DNA from: Neobacillus bataviensis LMG 21833
GTDB taxonomy: Bacteria > Bacillota > Bacilli > Bacillales > Cytobacillaceae
Direction: 5' to 3'
DNA length: 64,000 nucleotides
Assembly (NCBI RefSeq): GCF_000307875.1
Contig: NZ_AJLS01000054.1
Coordinates: forward strand, 1 to 64,000
Of the stretch, positions 44,463-54,580 are shown piece after piece; within the stretch, counting starts at the first letter, position 1; every line of letters starts with the position of its first letter. The position numbers and the translations under genes were made by a program. The notes under the pieces were generated by a model. That model was not told the DNA's origin, did not search any database, and saw nothing but the letters and a program-made list of their open reading frames with translations.

Positions 44463-45536
44463 TTACTCTACAACCATCGCTTGTTTTTGAGCTGACAGGC
44501 AAAGTTCAGCAGCTTTAAACGCATGTTCTTGCGTCATCGCTCGTTCTGTCCTGTTTAAGCAATCCAAAATCAATTCTCCAAAGAAAGGATATCCGACTTT
44601 TCCGCTTAGCTCCAAGTGATGTACTCCTTCATCGTTCACCATATACAGGTGATCACCACTCGGATCACGGGCAATATCAATATACTTTCTAAGTTCGATA
44701 TACCCTTTTGTTCCTAAGATGGTTAATCTCCCATCACCCCAAGATCCCAGTCCGTCGGGTGTTAGCCAATCAACACGAAAATAATTGGTTGCTCCGTTGT
44801 CACCAAGTAAGGTAGCATCTCCGAAATCCTGCAGTTCAGGGTATTGCTTGCTGTGATAGTTCGCCACCTTGCTATGTAGCACCTTTGCATCCTTACATCC
44901 AGCAAAAAAGAGAAATTGCTCGATTTGATGGCTGCCAATATCACATAAGATGCCCCCATATTTTTCTTGCTGAAAAAACCATTCCGGGCGCAAATGCGCA
45001 TTCAATCGATGCGGCCCTAATCCGAGCACTTGAACTACTCGACCAATCGCACCATCTTGAATAAGCTGACCGGCAAAGACAGCACTTTCCACATGTAAGC
45101 GTTCACTGTAATAAACCATATATTTTTGTCCGGTTGCTTGTACTTTAGACTTTGCCTGTTCCAATTGTTCAAAGGATGTGAAAGGAGTTTTATCAGTAAA
45201 ATAATCCTTCCCATGCTCCATCACTTCGACCCCAAGCAATCCACGTTCAGAAGGAATAGCCGCCGCCGCCACTAGGTGCACATCCGGATCCTGTAAAATA
45301 TCTTGAGCAGAGCTTGCCACACTCACCCCTGGGTATACTTCACAAAATTTCTTTACCTTTGCAGGGTCTGGATCATAAACCCACTTTAATGTTGCCCCCG
45401 CCTCCAATAGACCGTTACATTGACCGTAAATATGCCCATGATCAAGTGCCATCGCAGCAAAAACAAATTCACCTTTGCCTATTACTGGTTTAGGCTTTCC
45501 TTGCGGAGCGTAGTTCATTCCATCACTTTTTTGCAT
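44463..45536 (-). CDS. Gfo/Idh/MocA family oxidoreductase
   Basis: The 357-residue protein has a variant Rossmann start (GEFVFAAMALDHGHIYGQ) instead of the classic GxGxxG, with YFTDKTPFTS at the position of the usual EKP motif. The C-terminal half keeps GGILCDIGSHQIEQFLFF, the catalytic His region. Divergent members of the family are common in sugar clusters. It is the last gene of the LacI-TctCBA operon, 33 bp after another Gfo/Idh gene. Whether it binds NAD(P) normally is uncertain because of the altered loop. Confidence 0.85.
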   Translation of the reverse strand: MQKSDGMNYAPQGKPKPVIGKGEFVFAAMALDHGHIYGQCNGLLEAGATLKWVYDPDPAKVKKFCEVYPGVSVASSAQDILQDPDVHLVAAAAIPSERGLLGVEVMEHGKDYFTDKTPFTSFEQLEQAKSKVQATGQKYMVYYSERLHVESAVFAGQLIQDGAIGRVVQVLGLGPHRLNAHLRPEWFFQQEKYGGILCDIGSHQIEQFLFFAGCKDAKVLHSKVANYHSKQYPELQDFGDATLLGDNGATNYFRVDWLTPDGLGSWGDGRLTILGTKGYIELRKYIDIARDPSGDHLYMVNDEGVHHLELSGKVGYPFFGELILDCLNRTERAMTQEHAFKAAELCLSAQKQAMVVE

Positions 45537-45569
45537 TTAGAATGTCTCCTTAATTGCCTAATACTAAGT

Positions 45570-46757
45570 TCAAATTTTAATAGAATGTTTGGTCGATAGA
45601 TAAATCCTTTTGCCTTCAGCAGCGGACCAATAAGCAGCATAAATTGCTTTCGTAGTATCATATGCAAGCTTAAAATCAGATTTCGGTTTTCTCTCGAAAG
45701 CAACACACTCCATAAAGTCCTGGAATTCGCCTATATATCCCCTTACATACTCATCCATTGCGCTTACAAATTGCCAGCCTTGCTTCGTTTCCACTTTCTC
45801 ACTAATAAAAATTTGATCCATATTCATTTCATTCGCGAAATAGGATAATGTATGGTTATTTGGTGTCATATTACAAATATGTGCGCTTTCTGAGGTAAAG
45901 ACCTCTAGTAAGTTTCTAACTCCCCCAACAATCATATCTCCAGCCATCACTGCCGCCTTCGTACCATCTGAAAAAGTAATACTCACATTTGCCCAATCTT
46001 CAACATCTACAGGGCGTGCAGCAATAACACCTCTATCTTGCTCAGTTAAATGATTTGTAATATTTCCAACTTCCGCAACAACGCTTTCAATATGAATTTC
46101 TTCATTCCTTGCCTGAGCTTCCACTTGTTTTAAATAAAGCACGGCTGATAATGGGTGGCATCCCTGACGGATTAATGCACCGCCGCCAGTTTGTGCCCAT
46201 AAAGCAGAATGAGCAGCATGAGATCCACTGTGACTCTCTTCACCTTTTAACAAAAGGACTTTGTTTTTTCTCTCTTTGATGATCTCTGCACATTTTGTAA
46301 TCGAGGGTGCATACACCCAATTCTCTGCATACATGAATAACTTGCCGCTTTGCTCGGCCACTACTTTTAGTTTATCCATCCGACGAATCACATCATGATA
46401 CATCTCTTCTTTGGAAACAGTAGACCCAACATTTGCTTCCCCTGTTCCATAATAGCCGGTCATAGGTTTTTCACAAATAACATGCTTTCCTGCCAACAAA
46501 GCACGTATGATCATTGACTCATGCAGGTGGGCAGGAGTACAAATATCTACAACATCAATTTCTGGATCTTCCAGCAACTGATCAAACTGCGAATAAACTT
46601 TTTCAATACCGTATTTGTCTGCAAAAGACTGTACCTTTTTATTGGTTGATGCCACTGCCTTCAAACAAACATCAATCCCAAATACCTTTTTATAACTATC
46701 TATGTGGATTGTCGCAATAAACCCGCTGCCGACGATACCAACATTCACTTTTTTCAT
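45570..46757 (-). CDS. Gfo/Idh/MocA family NAD(P)-dependent dehydrogenase
   Basis: A 395-residue oxidoreductase with GIVGSGFIATIHIDSY, CEKPMTGYYG and GGALIRQGCHPLSAVLYL, that is, the Rossmann fold, the family Lys and the active-site His region. It is longer than usual (about 340) because of an insert near residues 105-125 (GTGEANVGSTVSKEEMYHD). It starts 7 bp after TctA, so transport and oxidation of the imported compound are likely linked. Substrate unknown. Confidence 0.9.
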   Translation of the reverse strand: MKKVNVGIVGSGFIATIHIDSYKKVFGIDVCLKAVASTNKKVQSFADKYGIEKVYSQFDQLLEDPEIDVVDICTPAHLHESMIIRALLAGKHVICEKPMTGYYGTGEANVGSTVSKEEMYHDVIRRMDKLKVVAEQSGKLFMYAENWVYAPSITKCAEIIKERKNKVLLLKGEESHSGSHAAHSALWAQTGGGALIRQGCHPLSAVLYLKQVEAQARNEEIHIESVVAEVGNITNHLTEQDRGVIAARPVDVEDWANVSITFSDGTKAAVMAGDMIVGGVRNLLEVFTSESAHICNMTPNNHTLSYFANEMNMDQIFISEKVETKQGWQFVSAMDEYVRGYIGEFQDFMECVAFERKPKSDFKLAYDTTKAIYAAYWSAAEGKRIYLSTKHSIKI

Positions 46758-46764
46758 TCCAAAG

Positions 46765-48285
46765 TCACCCCGAGATGTTTTTCTTTTTAGAAATAATTGG
46801 CTTTAACTTATCAAAAACTTTTAACTGAGCTAAAATCATTAAGATAATACCAATTACGAATACAAGACATAACGGTCTAGTTAAGAAAGGAGCCAGACTT
46901 CCATCAGACAAAACCAATGCCCGTCTTAAATTCGAATCAGCCATTGGACCAAGTACGACACCTAGCAAAAATGGAGCGGCTGGATATTTCATTGCTGATA
47001 AAAGCACACCGAGAATTCCGAATATGAACATCATGTAAACACTGGTGATTGAGTTATCAATAACGAATGAACCAACTGCGCAAAATACGAAGACGATTGG
47101 CATTAGAATTCTTTTGTCAATTTTGAGCATTTTCACCGTATATCGAGAGACGAGAAGTCCCAAAAGCAGCATAACAAATGCGCTAGCTACCAAATACATG
47201 CTCATTGTATAGATAAATCCAGGAGATTCGCTCAACAATAATGGCCCCGGTCTAAATCCGTGTAACCATAAAGCTGCTAGTAACACAGCTGAAGAAGTGC
47301 TTCCCGGTACAGCTAAAGTTAGAACAGGGATAAGGTTTCCACCAATCGTCGCATTAATACCGGTTTCTGCTGCGATAACACCTTCATATGAACCTTTACC
47401 AAACTCTTCTTTCTTTTTGCTGCGCATTTTCGCTGCCCAATACGACAACCAACCTGCCACATCTTCCCCGACTCCAGGAATAATCCCAACAGCGACTCCA
47501 AGGAAGCCGGATCTAAATACGGTAGGAAACTTTCCTTTTAAAATAGAAAGTCCCTTTTTTACTCGTAGATTTATGACTTGTTTAATGGCTTTCATTTCTT
47601 GATGTTTAAAAGAACTTACGATTTCAGGAAATCCAAACAATCCTATCATAATCGGAATTAATGGAATGCCTCCTATTAAGGCCATACTTCCAAATGTAAA
47701 CCGTGGATAAGAGTTCAAGGCATCTAAGCCAATCTGGGCAACAAATAACCCAATTAGTCCGGAAATCCAACCTTTTAAGGAGTCGCCTCCTGATGTCAAA
47801 CTACCACAAATCATGACGCCGAAAACAGCTAGTAAAAAGAACTCCCAAGAACCGAATTTTAAAGATAGCATCGACAGAAGCGGTGTTAGTATTAAGACAC
47901 AAACTGCTCCGAATAAAGTACCTAGGAAAGCAGAGGCATTTCCGAGAAAAATGCCTAAGCCTGCTTCGCCCCTTTGCCCAATCTTATAACCATCCACTGC
48001 CGTTGCAGCTGCAGCTGGGGTTCCAGGTATGTTTAATAAGATGGCTGTTTGTACTCCGCCAGAAATTGCCCCAACATACACCCCAATTAATGATAAAATC
48101 GCTGTCTCTGAAGAAATCCCATAAGTCAAACCAGTCAAAAGCGCGATTGCCATTGTAGAAGTTAATCCCGGCAGTACACCGACTAATAGACCGAAAAACA
48201 CGGCAAGCACTAGCGTCAGAAGATTAACTGGCGTAACAAGTTGATAAAGCGTATCGAGAATATATTGTAAGGCCATGTTATTCAT
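46765..48285 (-). CDS. tctA: Tripartite tricarboxylate transporter, large membrane subunit TctA
   Basis: The 506-residue protein has 10-12 membrane segments with the TctA signatures GVLPGLTSTMAIALLTGLTY and the repeated-half GIIPGVGEDVAGWLSYWAAK. It forms the channel of a secondary, binding-protein-dependent importer for carboxylates (citrate and others). It follows TctB by 9 bp. Sugar acids or small dicarboxylates are also possible substrates. Confidence 0.93.
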   Translation of the reverse strand: MNNMALQYILDTLYQLVTPVNLLTLVLAVFFGLLVGVLPGLTSTMAIALLTGLTYGISSETAILSLIGVYVGAISGGVQTAILLNIPGTPAAAATAVDGYKIGQRGEAGLGIFLGNASAFLGTLFGAVCVLILTPLLSMLSLKFGSWEFFLLAVFGVMICGSLTSGGDSLKGWISGLIGLFVAQIGLDALNSYPRFTFGSMALIGGIPLIPIMIGLFGFPEIVSSFKHQEMKAIKQVINLRVKKGLSILKGKFPTVFRSGFLGVAVGIIPGVGEDVAGWLSYWAAKMRSKKKEEFGKGSYEGVIAAETGINATIGGNLIPVLTLAVPGSTSSAVLLAALWLHGFRPGPLLLSESPGFIYTMSMYLVASAFVMLLLGLLVSRYTVKMLKIDKRILMPIVFVFCAVGSFVIDNSITSVYMMFIFGILGVLLSAMKYPAAPFLLGVVLGPMADSNLRRALVLSDGSLAPFLTRPLCLVFVIGIILMILAQLKVFDKLKPIISKKKNISG

Positions 48286-48294
48286 CTTCTTTCT

Positions 48295-48777
48295 TTAAGG
48301 TAATGGTACTTTAAATATAATTTCAAATAGCGTAAAGATCGATCCGCTTACACAAGCAGATATAATAGTGATTTTAAGAATGGAACCAGCCTCCATCACT
48401 TTCATCAAAATAAACGTAAATATGAATGAAGAAATCAAAAACGGAAATCTAGGAAGCAGAATAAATACGAATAATGCAAGTATTCCTATTCCTAACAACG
48501 TATTTAATGTTTCTTTCATCTTGATGAATTCTGTAAACCAATGTTTGAATGCACTTATATTGCCTGTGAATCCTACATTTTTCAAACATCTAATAAATAA
48601 TAATACGGAACATAGCGCAATCATCGTTCCAAGAAATAATGTTAGCAGTCCTGGCGAAGCGTAAAGCGGACCTCCAACATCTTCATGAATTCTCCAGCTA
48701 TCCCATATAATATAGACAGAGACCAGAAACAAACAGATTGCCGAAATAAAATCGAGATGTTTAATATTCCCTTCCAT
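48295..48777 (-). CDS. tctB: Tripartite tricarboxylate transporter, small membrane subunit TctB
   Basis: A 160-residue protein with four hydrophobic segments, the size and pattern of TctB. The family is weakly conserved; the assignment rests on its position between TctC and TctA and on topology. Confidence 0.87.
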   Translation of the reverse strand: MEGNIKHLDFISAICLFLVSVYIIWDSWRIHEDVGGPLYASPGLLTLFLGTMIALCSVLLFIRCLKNVGFTGNISAFKHWFTEFIKMKETLNTLLGIGILALFVFILLPRFPFLISSFIFTFILMKVMEAGSILKITIISACVSGSIFTLFEIIFKVPLP

Positions 48778-48803
48778 TTGTTACCCACCTAATTTCATTG
48801 GAA

Positions 48804-49853
48804 TTATTTTTTTGGCTTTGCAATGTCAAATTTCTCCGGTGAAATCTTTGCAACTCCACCATCGTACAATGCCCAGTCCACAGTAGTTGCAAGCTTCTCG
48901 ACAAATTTTTGTGCCTCATCGCCGCTATAGCCAAGAACCTCTACACCTTTTTCCTTCGCAAATTTTTTCATTGTTTCACTTTTGATAGCTTTATTAAACG
49001 CTTCATCAATCTTCTTTACAACGTCTTTTGGAGTATCCTTAGGTACTGCGATACCAAAGGTTTCTCCTAATGGAACGATTGACTTCAATTCAGGATGAGT
49101 ATCAGCAATGGACGGAATTGGATCTGCTCCATCAATTTCAAGCGGCTTTTCTGTTAGAGCTGCAAGTCCTTTTAATTTTTTCCCTCTAAGCATATCTACC
49201 ATTTCCATCGATAATTGTGGAACAAAATCTACTTCGCCGGATAGAGCTGCTAGAATAGCTGGATTTCCTCCTTGGTATGGAACATGTTTGTAATCAAATC
49301 CAAGGGCTGACTTTAATACTTCACTTGCGATATGTCCGCCTGTACCAATACCAGCTGTACCTACAGATACCGCTCCAGGATGATCCTTCAAATCTTTTAT
49401 TAGTGAGTTAACATCAGTGTATTTAGAATCTTCCTTCACAGCAATAACGTTCGGAGAAAGAGTGGCAATCCAAATATTCCAATCACGGTGTGTTTGTTCT
49501 GTGTATCCCATAACTGGGTAGCTGACAAATGCCATGAAGCCGTTACCTAACATTGTATAGCCATCATGTTTCGCATTCTGTACACTTAGCGTACCGACTG
49601 AACCGCTAGCTCCTGGCGTATTAACGACAGATATATTTTTCCCAAGACTCTTTGACATTTCATCTGCTAATGCTCTCGTTGTCAAATCAGTTCCGCCACC
49701 TGGATTAAAAGGAACTACCATGGTAATATCTTTCTCAGGCCAATTTGATTTTGGTTCAGCTTGGAATTTATCCGAAAATTTCGGCCATGCTAGTGCAAGT
49801 ACAACAACAAGCGCAATTACAATTCCCCATACGATTCCTTTTTTGTTTTTCAT
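48804..49853 (-). CDS. tctC: Tripartite tricarboxylate transporter binding protein TctC
   Basis: The 349-residue extracellular binding protein has the TctC/Bug motif PFNPGGGTDLTTRALADEMSK and HVPYQGGNPAILAALSGEVDF. The N-terminus IVWGIVIALVVVLALAW lacks a lipobox Cys, so it is anchored or cleaved. Its start codon overlaps the stop of the LacI gene by one base, tying the transporter to that regulator. Confidence 0.92.
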   Translation of the reverse strand: MKNKKGIVWGIVIALVVVLALAWPKFSDKFQAEPKSNWPEKDITMVVPFNPGGGTDLTTRALADEMSKSLGKNISVVNTPGASGSVGTLSVQNAKHDGYTMLGNGFMAFVSYPVMGYTEQTHRDWNIWIATLSPNVIAVKEDSKYTDVNSLIKDLKDHPGAVSVGTAGIGTGGHIASEVLKSALGFDYKHVPYQGGNPAILAALSGEVDFVPQLSMEMVDMLRGKKLKGLAALTEKPLEIDGADPIPSIADTHPELKSIVPLGETFGIAVPKDTPKDVVKKIDEAFNKAIKSETMKKFAKEKGVEVLGYSGDEAQKFVEKLATTVDWALYDGGVAKISPEKFDIAKPKK

Positions 49854-50899
49854 TACAATTCCCCCTGATTATTTAAATTTTTTACAGAGTCTCCCGGCAC
49901 AACTTCACAAAAAACTTTTTCTTTATGCCATGTCTGGCTCTCAGTTTCTCCTGCTATGTTTTTCAATAAAATTTCCGCGGCGATTTCGCCAATCTGCTCC
50001 TCACCTTGTTTGACACAGGTAAATTTCGGTAGACTTAACTCCGCCCAACTAGGGGTACCGACAATAACAACAGACATCTCTTCTGGAATACTTATCTTTC
50101 TCTCCCTTAACAATCGAATCGCACCTTCTGCCAGAATGTGGTGGCCAAATACTACAGCGGTAATATTTGAATCAAGGCAATGCTTCATTAAACGATAACC
50201 CGAATCTCTTTCAAGAGAACCTAGTTGAATCCATTGTTGCTTTACTTCTAGACCGGATTCCTCCATTGCGTTCAGGTATCCATCTTTCCTGTCTTGGACG
50301 TTAATAAAGGTGTCCCACCCGAGAAAGCCAATCCGTGTATGACCATTTTCTATTAAATGTTTTGTAGCCGAATATCCACTACTCAAATTGTCTGAACCTA
50401 CGAATTCATATTGACTAAGTCCAATCAACGGTCTTTCAAGTATCACATAAGGGATCCCTAAGTTCCTAAGATGGTCCGTATTTTCAGTTCCCTGAATGGT
50501 AGGGCTGATAATTAAACCATCTACACGCTGTTCAATCATTTTTTTGATAATTTCTCTTTCTCTCTCCATATCGTCCACTGTGGTGCTAATGGAAATAAAA
50601 TACCCATTACGATGTGCCACTTCTTCAATTGCTACAATAATCCGAGTGAAAAATGGATTATCGAACTGAGGAACTAATACCGAGAGGATACCCCGATCCT
50701 TACCCTTTAAGCTACTTGCAACAGCACTTTTTACGTAATTTAGCTCCTTAGCAGCCTGAAGAACTCGTTCTCTTAATTCTGCACTTACGTAGCGCCCCTC
50801 AGAACCATTGAGAATATAAGATACGGTAGCAATAGATGTTTCTGCCAACTTGGCCACGTCACGGAGTGTCGTATATTTCTTTTTCGGTTGTTTCTTCAG
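49853..50899 (-). CDS. LacI family regulator of the Tct/secreted-isomerase locus, probable CTG start
   Basis: A LacI-type helix-turn-helix (TLRDVAKLAETSIATVSYILNG) is followed by a sugar-binding-like domain of about 270 residues. The first ordinary in-frame start is a GTG at 50857, which would remove the first DNA-binding helix. The frame runs open upstream through KKQPKKKYTTLRD to a CTG at 50899-50897, placed 9 bases after AAGGAGG (50915-50909). I therefore prefer a CTG start, giving 348 residues. The 18-bp palindrome at 50917-50934 adjoins the ribosome site, implying autoregulation. Confidence 0.85.
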   Translation of the reverse strand: MKKQPKKKYTTLRDVAKLAETSIATVSYILNGSEGRYVSAELRERVLQAAKELNYVKSAVASSLKGKDRGILSVLVPQFDNPFFTRIIVAIEEVAHRNGYFISISTTVDDMEREREIIKKMIEQRVDGLIISPTIQGTENTDHLRNLGIPYVILERPLIGLSQYEFVGSDNLSSGYSATKHLIENGHTRIGFLGWDTFINVQDRKDGYLNAMEESGLEVKQQWIQLGSLERDSGYRLMKHCLDSNITAVVFGHHILAEGAIRLLRERKISIPEEMSVVIVGTPSWAELSLPKFTCVKQGEEQIGEIAAEILLKNIAGETESQTWHKEKVFCEVVPGDSVKNLNNQGEL

Positions 50900-50916
50900 G
50901 ATTGAACACCTCCTTC

Positions 50917-50934
50917 TAAGTAAACGTTTACTTA
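50917..50934. promoter_or_regulatory. LacI operator A, perfect 18-bp palindrome
   Basis: TAAGTAAACGTTTACTTA is exactly self-complementary and lies just upstream of the LacI ribosome site. The remaining gap to 51448 contains further copies (B-E) and otherwise AT-rich DNA. Confidence 0.88.
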
Positions 50935-50948
50935 TAAAAATAAATTAA

Positions 50949-50964
50949 AAGTAAACGTCCACTT
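50949..50964. promoter_or_regulatory. LacI operator B, imperfect
   Basis: AAGTAAACGTCCACTT keeps the left half-site and most of the right; 32 bp from operator A. Confidence 0.6.
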
Positions 50965-50976
50965 TGGTAAATTTAT

Positions 50977-50988
50977 GTAAACGTTTAC
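50977..50988. promoter_or_regulatory. LacI operator C
   Basis: GTAAACGTTTAC core with ATG...TTAA flanks, perfect 12-bp palindrome. Confidence 0.85.
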
Positions 50989-51212
50989 TTAATCCAAGTT
51001 TATGAATCTTATAATACAATGTCAAGATGATTTTTTGAAAAATTTTAATTTTTTAAATTTATAAATTTAGTTTTCAGTTCTAAATTATAGTTCAATAGCT
51101 TACTTGAGCCAGGTAAAGTACAAACTTTCCCCCCGTTAAAAGATCTAGTTTAGACAACTACTAACTAACAAACGACTCATATACTTCTGATCAAAAAGTG
51201 ACCATTATAATA

Positions 51213-51240
51213 TTGACTTTATTAAAAGAAGTGTTACACT
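51213..51240 (+). promoter_or_regulatory. Candidate promoter of the first LRR-TIM gene
   Basis: TTGACT (51213-51218) and TACACT (51235-51240) are 16 bases apart. The expected start site, near 51247, lies within operator D. Confidence 0.6.
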
Positions 51241-51244
51241 TTTG

Positions 51245-51256
51245 GTTAACGTTTAC
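51245..51256. promoter_or_regulatory. LacI operator D
   Basis: GTTAACGTTTAC, one base from the perfect core, sits over the predicted transcription start of the 51.4-kb gene. Confidence 0.75.
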
Positions 51257-51341
51257 ATTAAAGACTATTCGGAATATTTAAAAAATATATCCTTTTTGTC
51301 TCCTACTCTGCTATTTTTAAAAGTGCAGGTAAGAAGAATAT

Positions 51342-51353
51342 GTAAACGTTTAC
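51342..51353. promoter_or_regulatory. LacI operator E
   Basis: GTAAACGTTTAC, perfect core, in the leader about 100 bases before the 51.4-kb start codon. Confidence 0.85.
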
Positions 51354-51448
51354 TTAAGGGGATTTAATTTTTTGGGAGGTGATTGAATAGTAATTTACAA
51401 GAATACGTGGCAAAAATCAACCCGAATTAGAATAAAAGGAGTGAGAGC

Positions 51449-54409
51449 ATGTATAAAAAGGCACGAAAAGTACTGAGCATTATTTTAGCGACTCTTTTAA
51501 CATTGACATCGCTTCAATTTACATTGGGCACGAAGGTTCAAGCAGCCGACAATGCCGCCGATGGGGAAGCTATCATCACTTTTGATACAAATACTGGTCT
51601 TCTTGACCTTTTGGCGCAAGCCGGCTATGACAGCACAAATCCCGAGCAAGCCGCTAAGTTGAAGACTATTATTGTCAAAGCAGGTAAAGCAAAGAAAACG
51701 TTAGCGAATGCTGACTTTAACCCTGCGGGTAAGTCCTTTAGTAATTATAAAAACCTGACATCTTTCACGATAGAAAAGCCGGATGACCCTACTTATCTAA
51801 CATGGAACGGTGGTAAATTGCCTAATAATGCCTTTAAAGGACTTACAAATTTGAAGGACGTAAAAATAGGAATTGATACTTCTAACATCGGTTCATCGGC
51901 TTTTGAGGGTTGTTCCTTATTGGAGAAAGCCGAGTTTGGCTTAACTAGAACGATCAGTCCGGGGGCTTTCAAGGGTAATACAAGTCTTAAATCACTCACA
52001 TTTAACAAAACATATCTTCCAGTTGCGTTTGATGAATTTCCAGGTGAACCCACCGACTGGTTCAAAGACGTCAATACCGATAATCTCATCATTTATGTTC
52101 CTACAGTTGCAGTCTCTGTCTTCAAAGACGACGAGGACTGGATCAACAATTGTGTTGGCTGTACCTTTACTTCAAATGACGATGACGCCGAAAAAGATGC
52201 TGACGCTGGACCACGTGCAACAAAAGAGGTTGTAATTAATAATTTTACAACTAAAAAGCTGAAGGACGCCATTGACAAATATAAATTCGACTATAGTGAT
52301 ATCAAAGTACTTACCATTGAAGCGGGCGTTTTAGACCCTGCTGACTGTGCCTTTATTGCAACCAGTCTTAAAAAACTTGAAGAACTTTACATTATTGGTA
52401 CAGCTAATTTCGTAAACGGGACCATTCCCAAAAATGCCTTTGAAGGCAATAGATATCTAACAAAAGTCAAAGCGGATAACGTAACGACAATCGGGGTGAA
52501 AGCGTTCAATTTATTTGAAAGCCTGACTGAGGTTGACTTTCCGAATGTTACAACAATAAGCTCGCAAGCATTTGCCCAAACAAAGGGTTCTACTGCTAGC
52601 ATGCTTAAAATAGCTAGGTTTCCAAAAGTTAAAGTTATAGAACAACGGGCATTCTATTTTTGTGTGAGCTTAGAGCAGTTGTACTTGGGAAGCGTACCGC
52701 CCACGCTTACTGTGCCTGAAGGCAAACAAGGTCTGTGGTTTAATTATGTGACAGATATGACCATACATGTGCCCGACAAGGCAGCATATGATGAATATAT
52801 CAAACTTGAAAATAACGATCAGATTGATTGGAGCGCACTAGATTTTATCGCGGATAGTGGCGAAGTTTTACCTGTTGTAGAGCGAGCGCCTGAATACATT
52901 GACGCTGACTATGACTATCTACGTGTGGATCAAGATCAAGCATTGCCATATTATAACGGTGAGTTCAAAACTAGCCTCAACTTGTATACATTTAACATGA
53001 ATATAAACTCATGGATACAAGGGCGTACTTCCCCTGTCCCAATGACGACGATTGAGGCGATACAGTGGGCGCATGATCACGGATTTGACGCTGTCGACGT
53101 CACATGCTATTACCTACCCGGGTATAGCAATACAGCAATGCCGACACCTAAACAGCAAGAGGAAATTCTCGCGTATGCCAAAGAGATTAAAGAATTCAGC
53201 GCTAAATTGGGTATTGCGATAAGCGGTACAGGCATTCAGAATAACTTTGCTGATCCTAATAAGGCGAGACGTGATTTAGATATTGAGCGCATTAAGTTTT
53301 ATATTAAGGTAGCACATGAAATGGGCGCGCCTATTATCCGAGTGTTTACTGGTCCTCCACCTGTTGATATTAAGCGCACTGGCTGGGAAGCGATTATGCA
53401 AGACCGAATTGTGCCTGACGTTCGGGTAATTGCGGATTACGCAAGAGATAATTATCCAGACGTAGAAATCGGCATCCAAAACCATGGCGATATGCTGGCA
53501 ACGGCGAACCAAGTGTTGCGGTTTTTGGAATTGCTTGATAGAGACAATGTTGGCATCGTGAATGACACTGGATTCTACAAAGACTTTTTGACTACTGATG
53601 GCAGACAATATGATTGGTATAAGGATATTGCACTTGTCCTCCCGTATTCAAACAACTTTCAAGTCAAGAAAAAACCTGCCGGAGCCGAATCAGAAGAGCT
53701 TATGGATCTAGAAAGATTGTTTAGGGACATTAGAAGAAGCTCATACCGCGGTTATATACCAGTTGAACTTTTGTGGCTTCCCGCCGACGAAGGCTACCCG
53801 GGAAAACTTGACACACCTCCTTATGAAGAAACATTAGCGTTTCTTAAGATGATGAAAAAAGTGATGGAAGATACAAAACGGAACAATATTTATTCTGATT
53901 TGAGCGATATTAGCTTGTCATCGGGCGCATTGAAAGAAGATTTTACATCGGAAAAGACGAGCTACACGCAGCTAGTAGCAAATAGCGTTACAAGCCTGAC
54001 GGTTACACCAATGAAAGCAGAGGCTGAGGCGACTGTAGAAGTGAACGGAACGATCGTCGAAAGCGGTCAGCCGAGCAAAGAGATTCTGCTTAACGCAGGG
54101 GTGAACACCATTACGATCGTTGTAACAGGAACGGATAAATCCACGAAAACCTACACGATTGAGGTCACAAGAGATAAACTGACATTTAATAATCTTTATC
54201 AGTTAATTGATGATGCTACAATTCAACATGGACAAAAAGATGCACTCAAAGCTCACATCAGCTCAGCTGAAAAAGCAAAAACAGCTGATCAACGCCAAAA
54301 GCATTTGGAGAATTCTCTGAAGTTTGTTGAAGGAATGTCAGATAAACATATTGACGCCTCGTCTAGACGAGATATTAAAACATACTTGAGGATAATGCTG
54401 AATCAATAA
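51449..54409 (+). CDS. Secreted BspA-like LRR / TIM-barrel isomerase-like fusion protein, 986 aa
   Basis: Signal peptide (cut near VQA-AD, residue 33), two blocks of BspA-type leucine-rich repeats (about 35-238 and 259-467; repeats of the [14 protein letters not shown] kind), a xylose-isomerase-like TIM barrel (about 505-812), a cadherin-like beta-sandwich (about 813-907, [15 protein letters not shown]), and a helical tail. Positions matching the metal ligands of the barrel are Q677 (IQNHGD), D706 (NDTG), Q738 (NFQVKKK) and E773 (PVELLW). No cell-wall sorting motif or S-layer domains are seen. Preceded by operators D and E and GGAGTGAGAGC. Function unknown; an extracellular sugar isomerase, lyase or binding role is inferred. 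Confidence 0.9.
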   Translation: MYKKARKVLSIILATLLTLTSLQFTLGTKVQAADNAADGEAIITFDTNTGLLDLLAQAGYDSTNPEQAAKLKTIIVKAGKAKKTLANADFNPAGKSFSNYKNLTSFTIEKPDDPTYLTWNGGKLPNNAFKGLTNLKDVKIGIDTSNIGSSAFEGCSLLEKAEFGLTRTISPGAFKGNTSLKSLTFNKTYLPVAFDEFPGEPTDWFKDVNTDNLIIYVPTVAVSVFKDDEDWINNCVGCTFTSNDDDAEKDADAGPRATKEVVINNFTTKKLKDAIDKYKFDYSDIKVLTIEAGVLDPADCAFIATSLKKLEELYIIGTANFVNGTIPKNAFEGNRYLTKVKADNVTTIGVKAFNLFESLTEVDFPNVTTISSQAFAQTKGSTASMLKIARFPKVKVIEQRAFYFCVSLEQLYLGSVPPTLTVPEGKQGLWFNYVTDMTIHVPDKAAYDEYIKLENNDQIDWSALDFIADSGEVLPVVERAPEYIDADYDYLRVDQDQALPYYNGEFKTSLNLYTFNMNINSWIQGRTSPVPMTTIEAIQWAHDHGFDAVDVTCYYLPGYSNTAMPTPKQQEEILAYAKEIKEFSAKLGIAISGTGIQNNFADPNKARRDLDIERIKFYIKVAHEMGAPIIRVFTGPPPVDIKRTGWEAIMQDRIVPDVRVIADYARDNYPDVEIGIQNHGDMLATANQVLRFLELLDRDNVGIVNDTGFYKDFLTTDGRQYDWYKDIALVLPYSNNFQVKKKPAGAESEELMDLERLFRDIRRSSYRGYIPVELLWLPADEGYPGKLDTPPYEETLAFLKMMKKVMEDTKRNNIYSDLSDISLSSGALKEDFTSEKTSYTQLVANSVTSLTVTPMKAEAEATVEVNGTIVESGQPSKEILLNAGVNTITIVVTGTDKSTKTYTIEVTRDKLTFNNLYQLIDDATIQHGQKDALKAHISSAEKAKTADQRQKHLENSLKFVEGMSDKHIDASSRRDIKTYLRIMLNQ

Positions 54410-54417
54410 AATTAAAA

Positions 54418-54448
54418 GGCACTTTACTTGATGTAAAGGTCCCTTTTT
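54418..54448 (+). terminator. Probable terminator between the two LRR-TIM genes
   Basis: CTTTAC/GTAAAG stem extended by bulged GG/CC pairs, followed by TTTTT. Confidence 0.6.
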
Positions 54449-54543
54449 CTATGAAGATGTTAAACTTTTTAATTTCATCCAATACTTTACCGTGGTCATT
54501 TTACATGAAAAGAAGTTAGATTTTGATAGTTTAAAACATTTAT

Positions 54544-54555
54544 GTAAACGATTAC
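54544..54555. promoter_or_regulatory. LacI operator F before the second LRR-TIM gene
   Basis: GTAAACGATTAC, one mismatch from the core shared with operators A-E, lies 26 bases before the start codon of the 54.6-kb gene. Confidence 0.75.
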
Positions 54556-54580
54556 CTAAAATAAAAAGGTGGTTTTTCAC

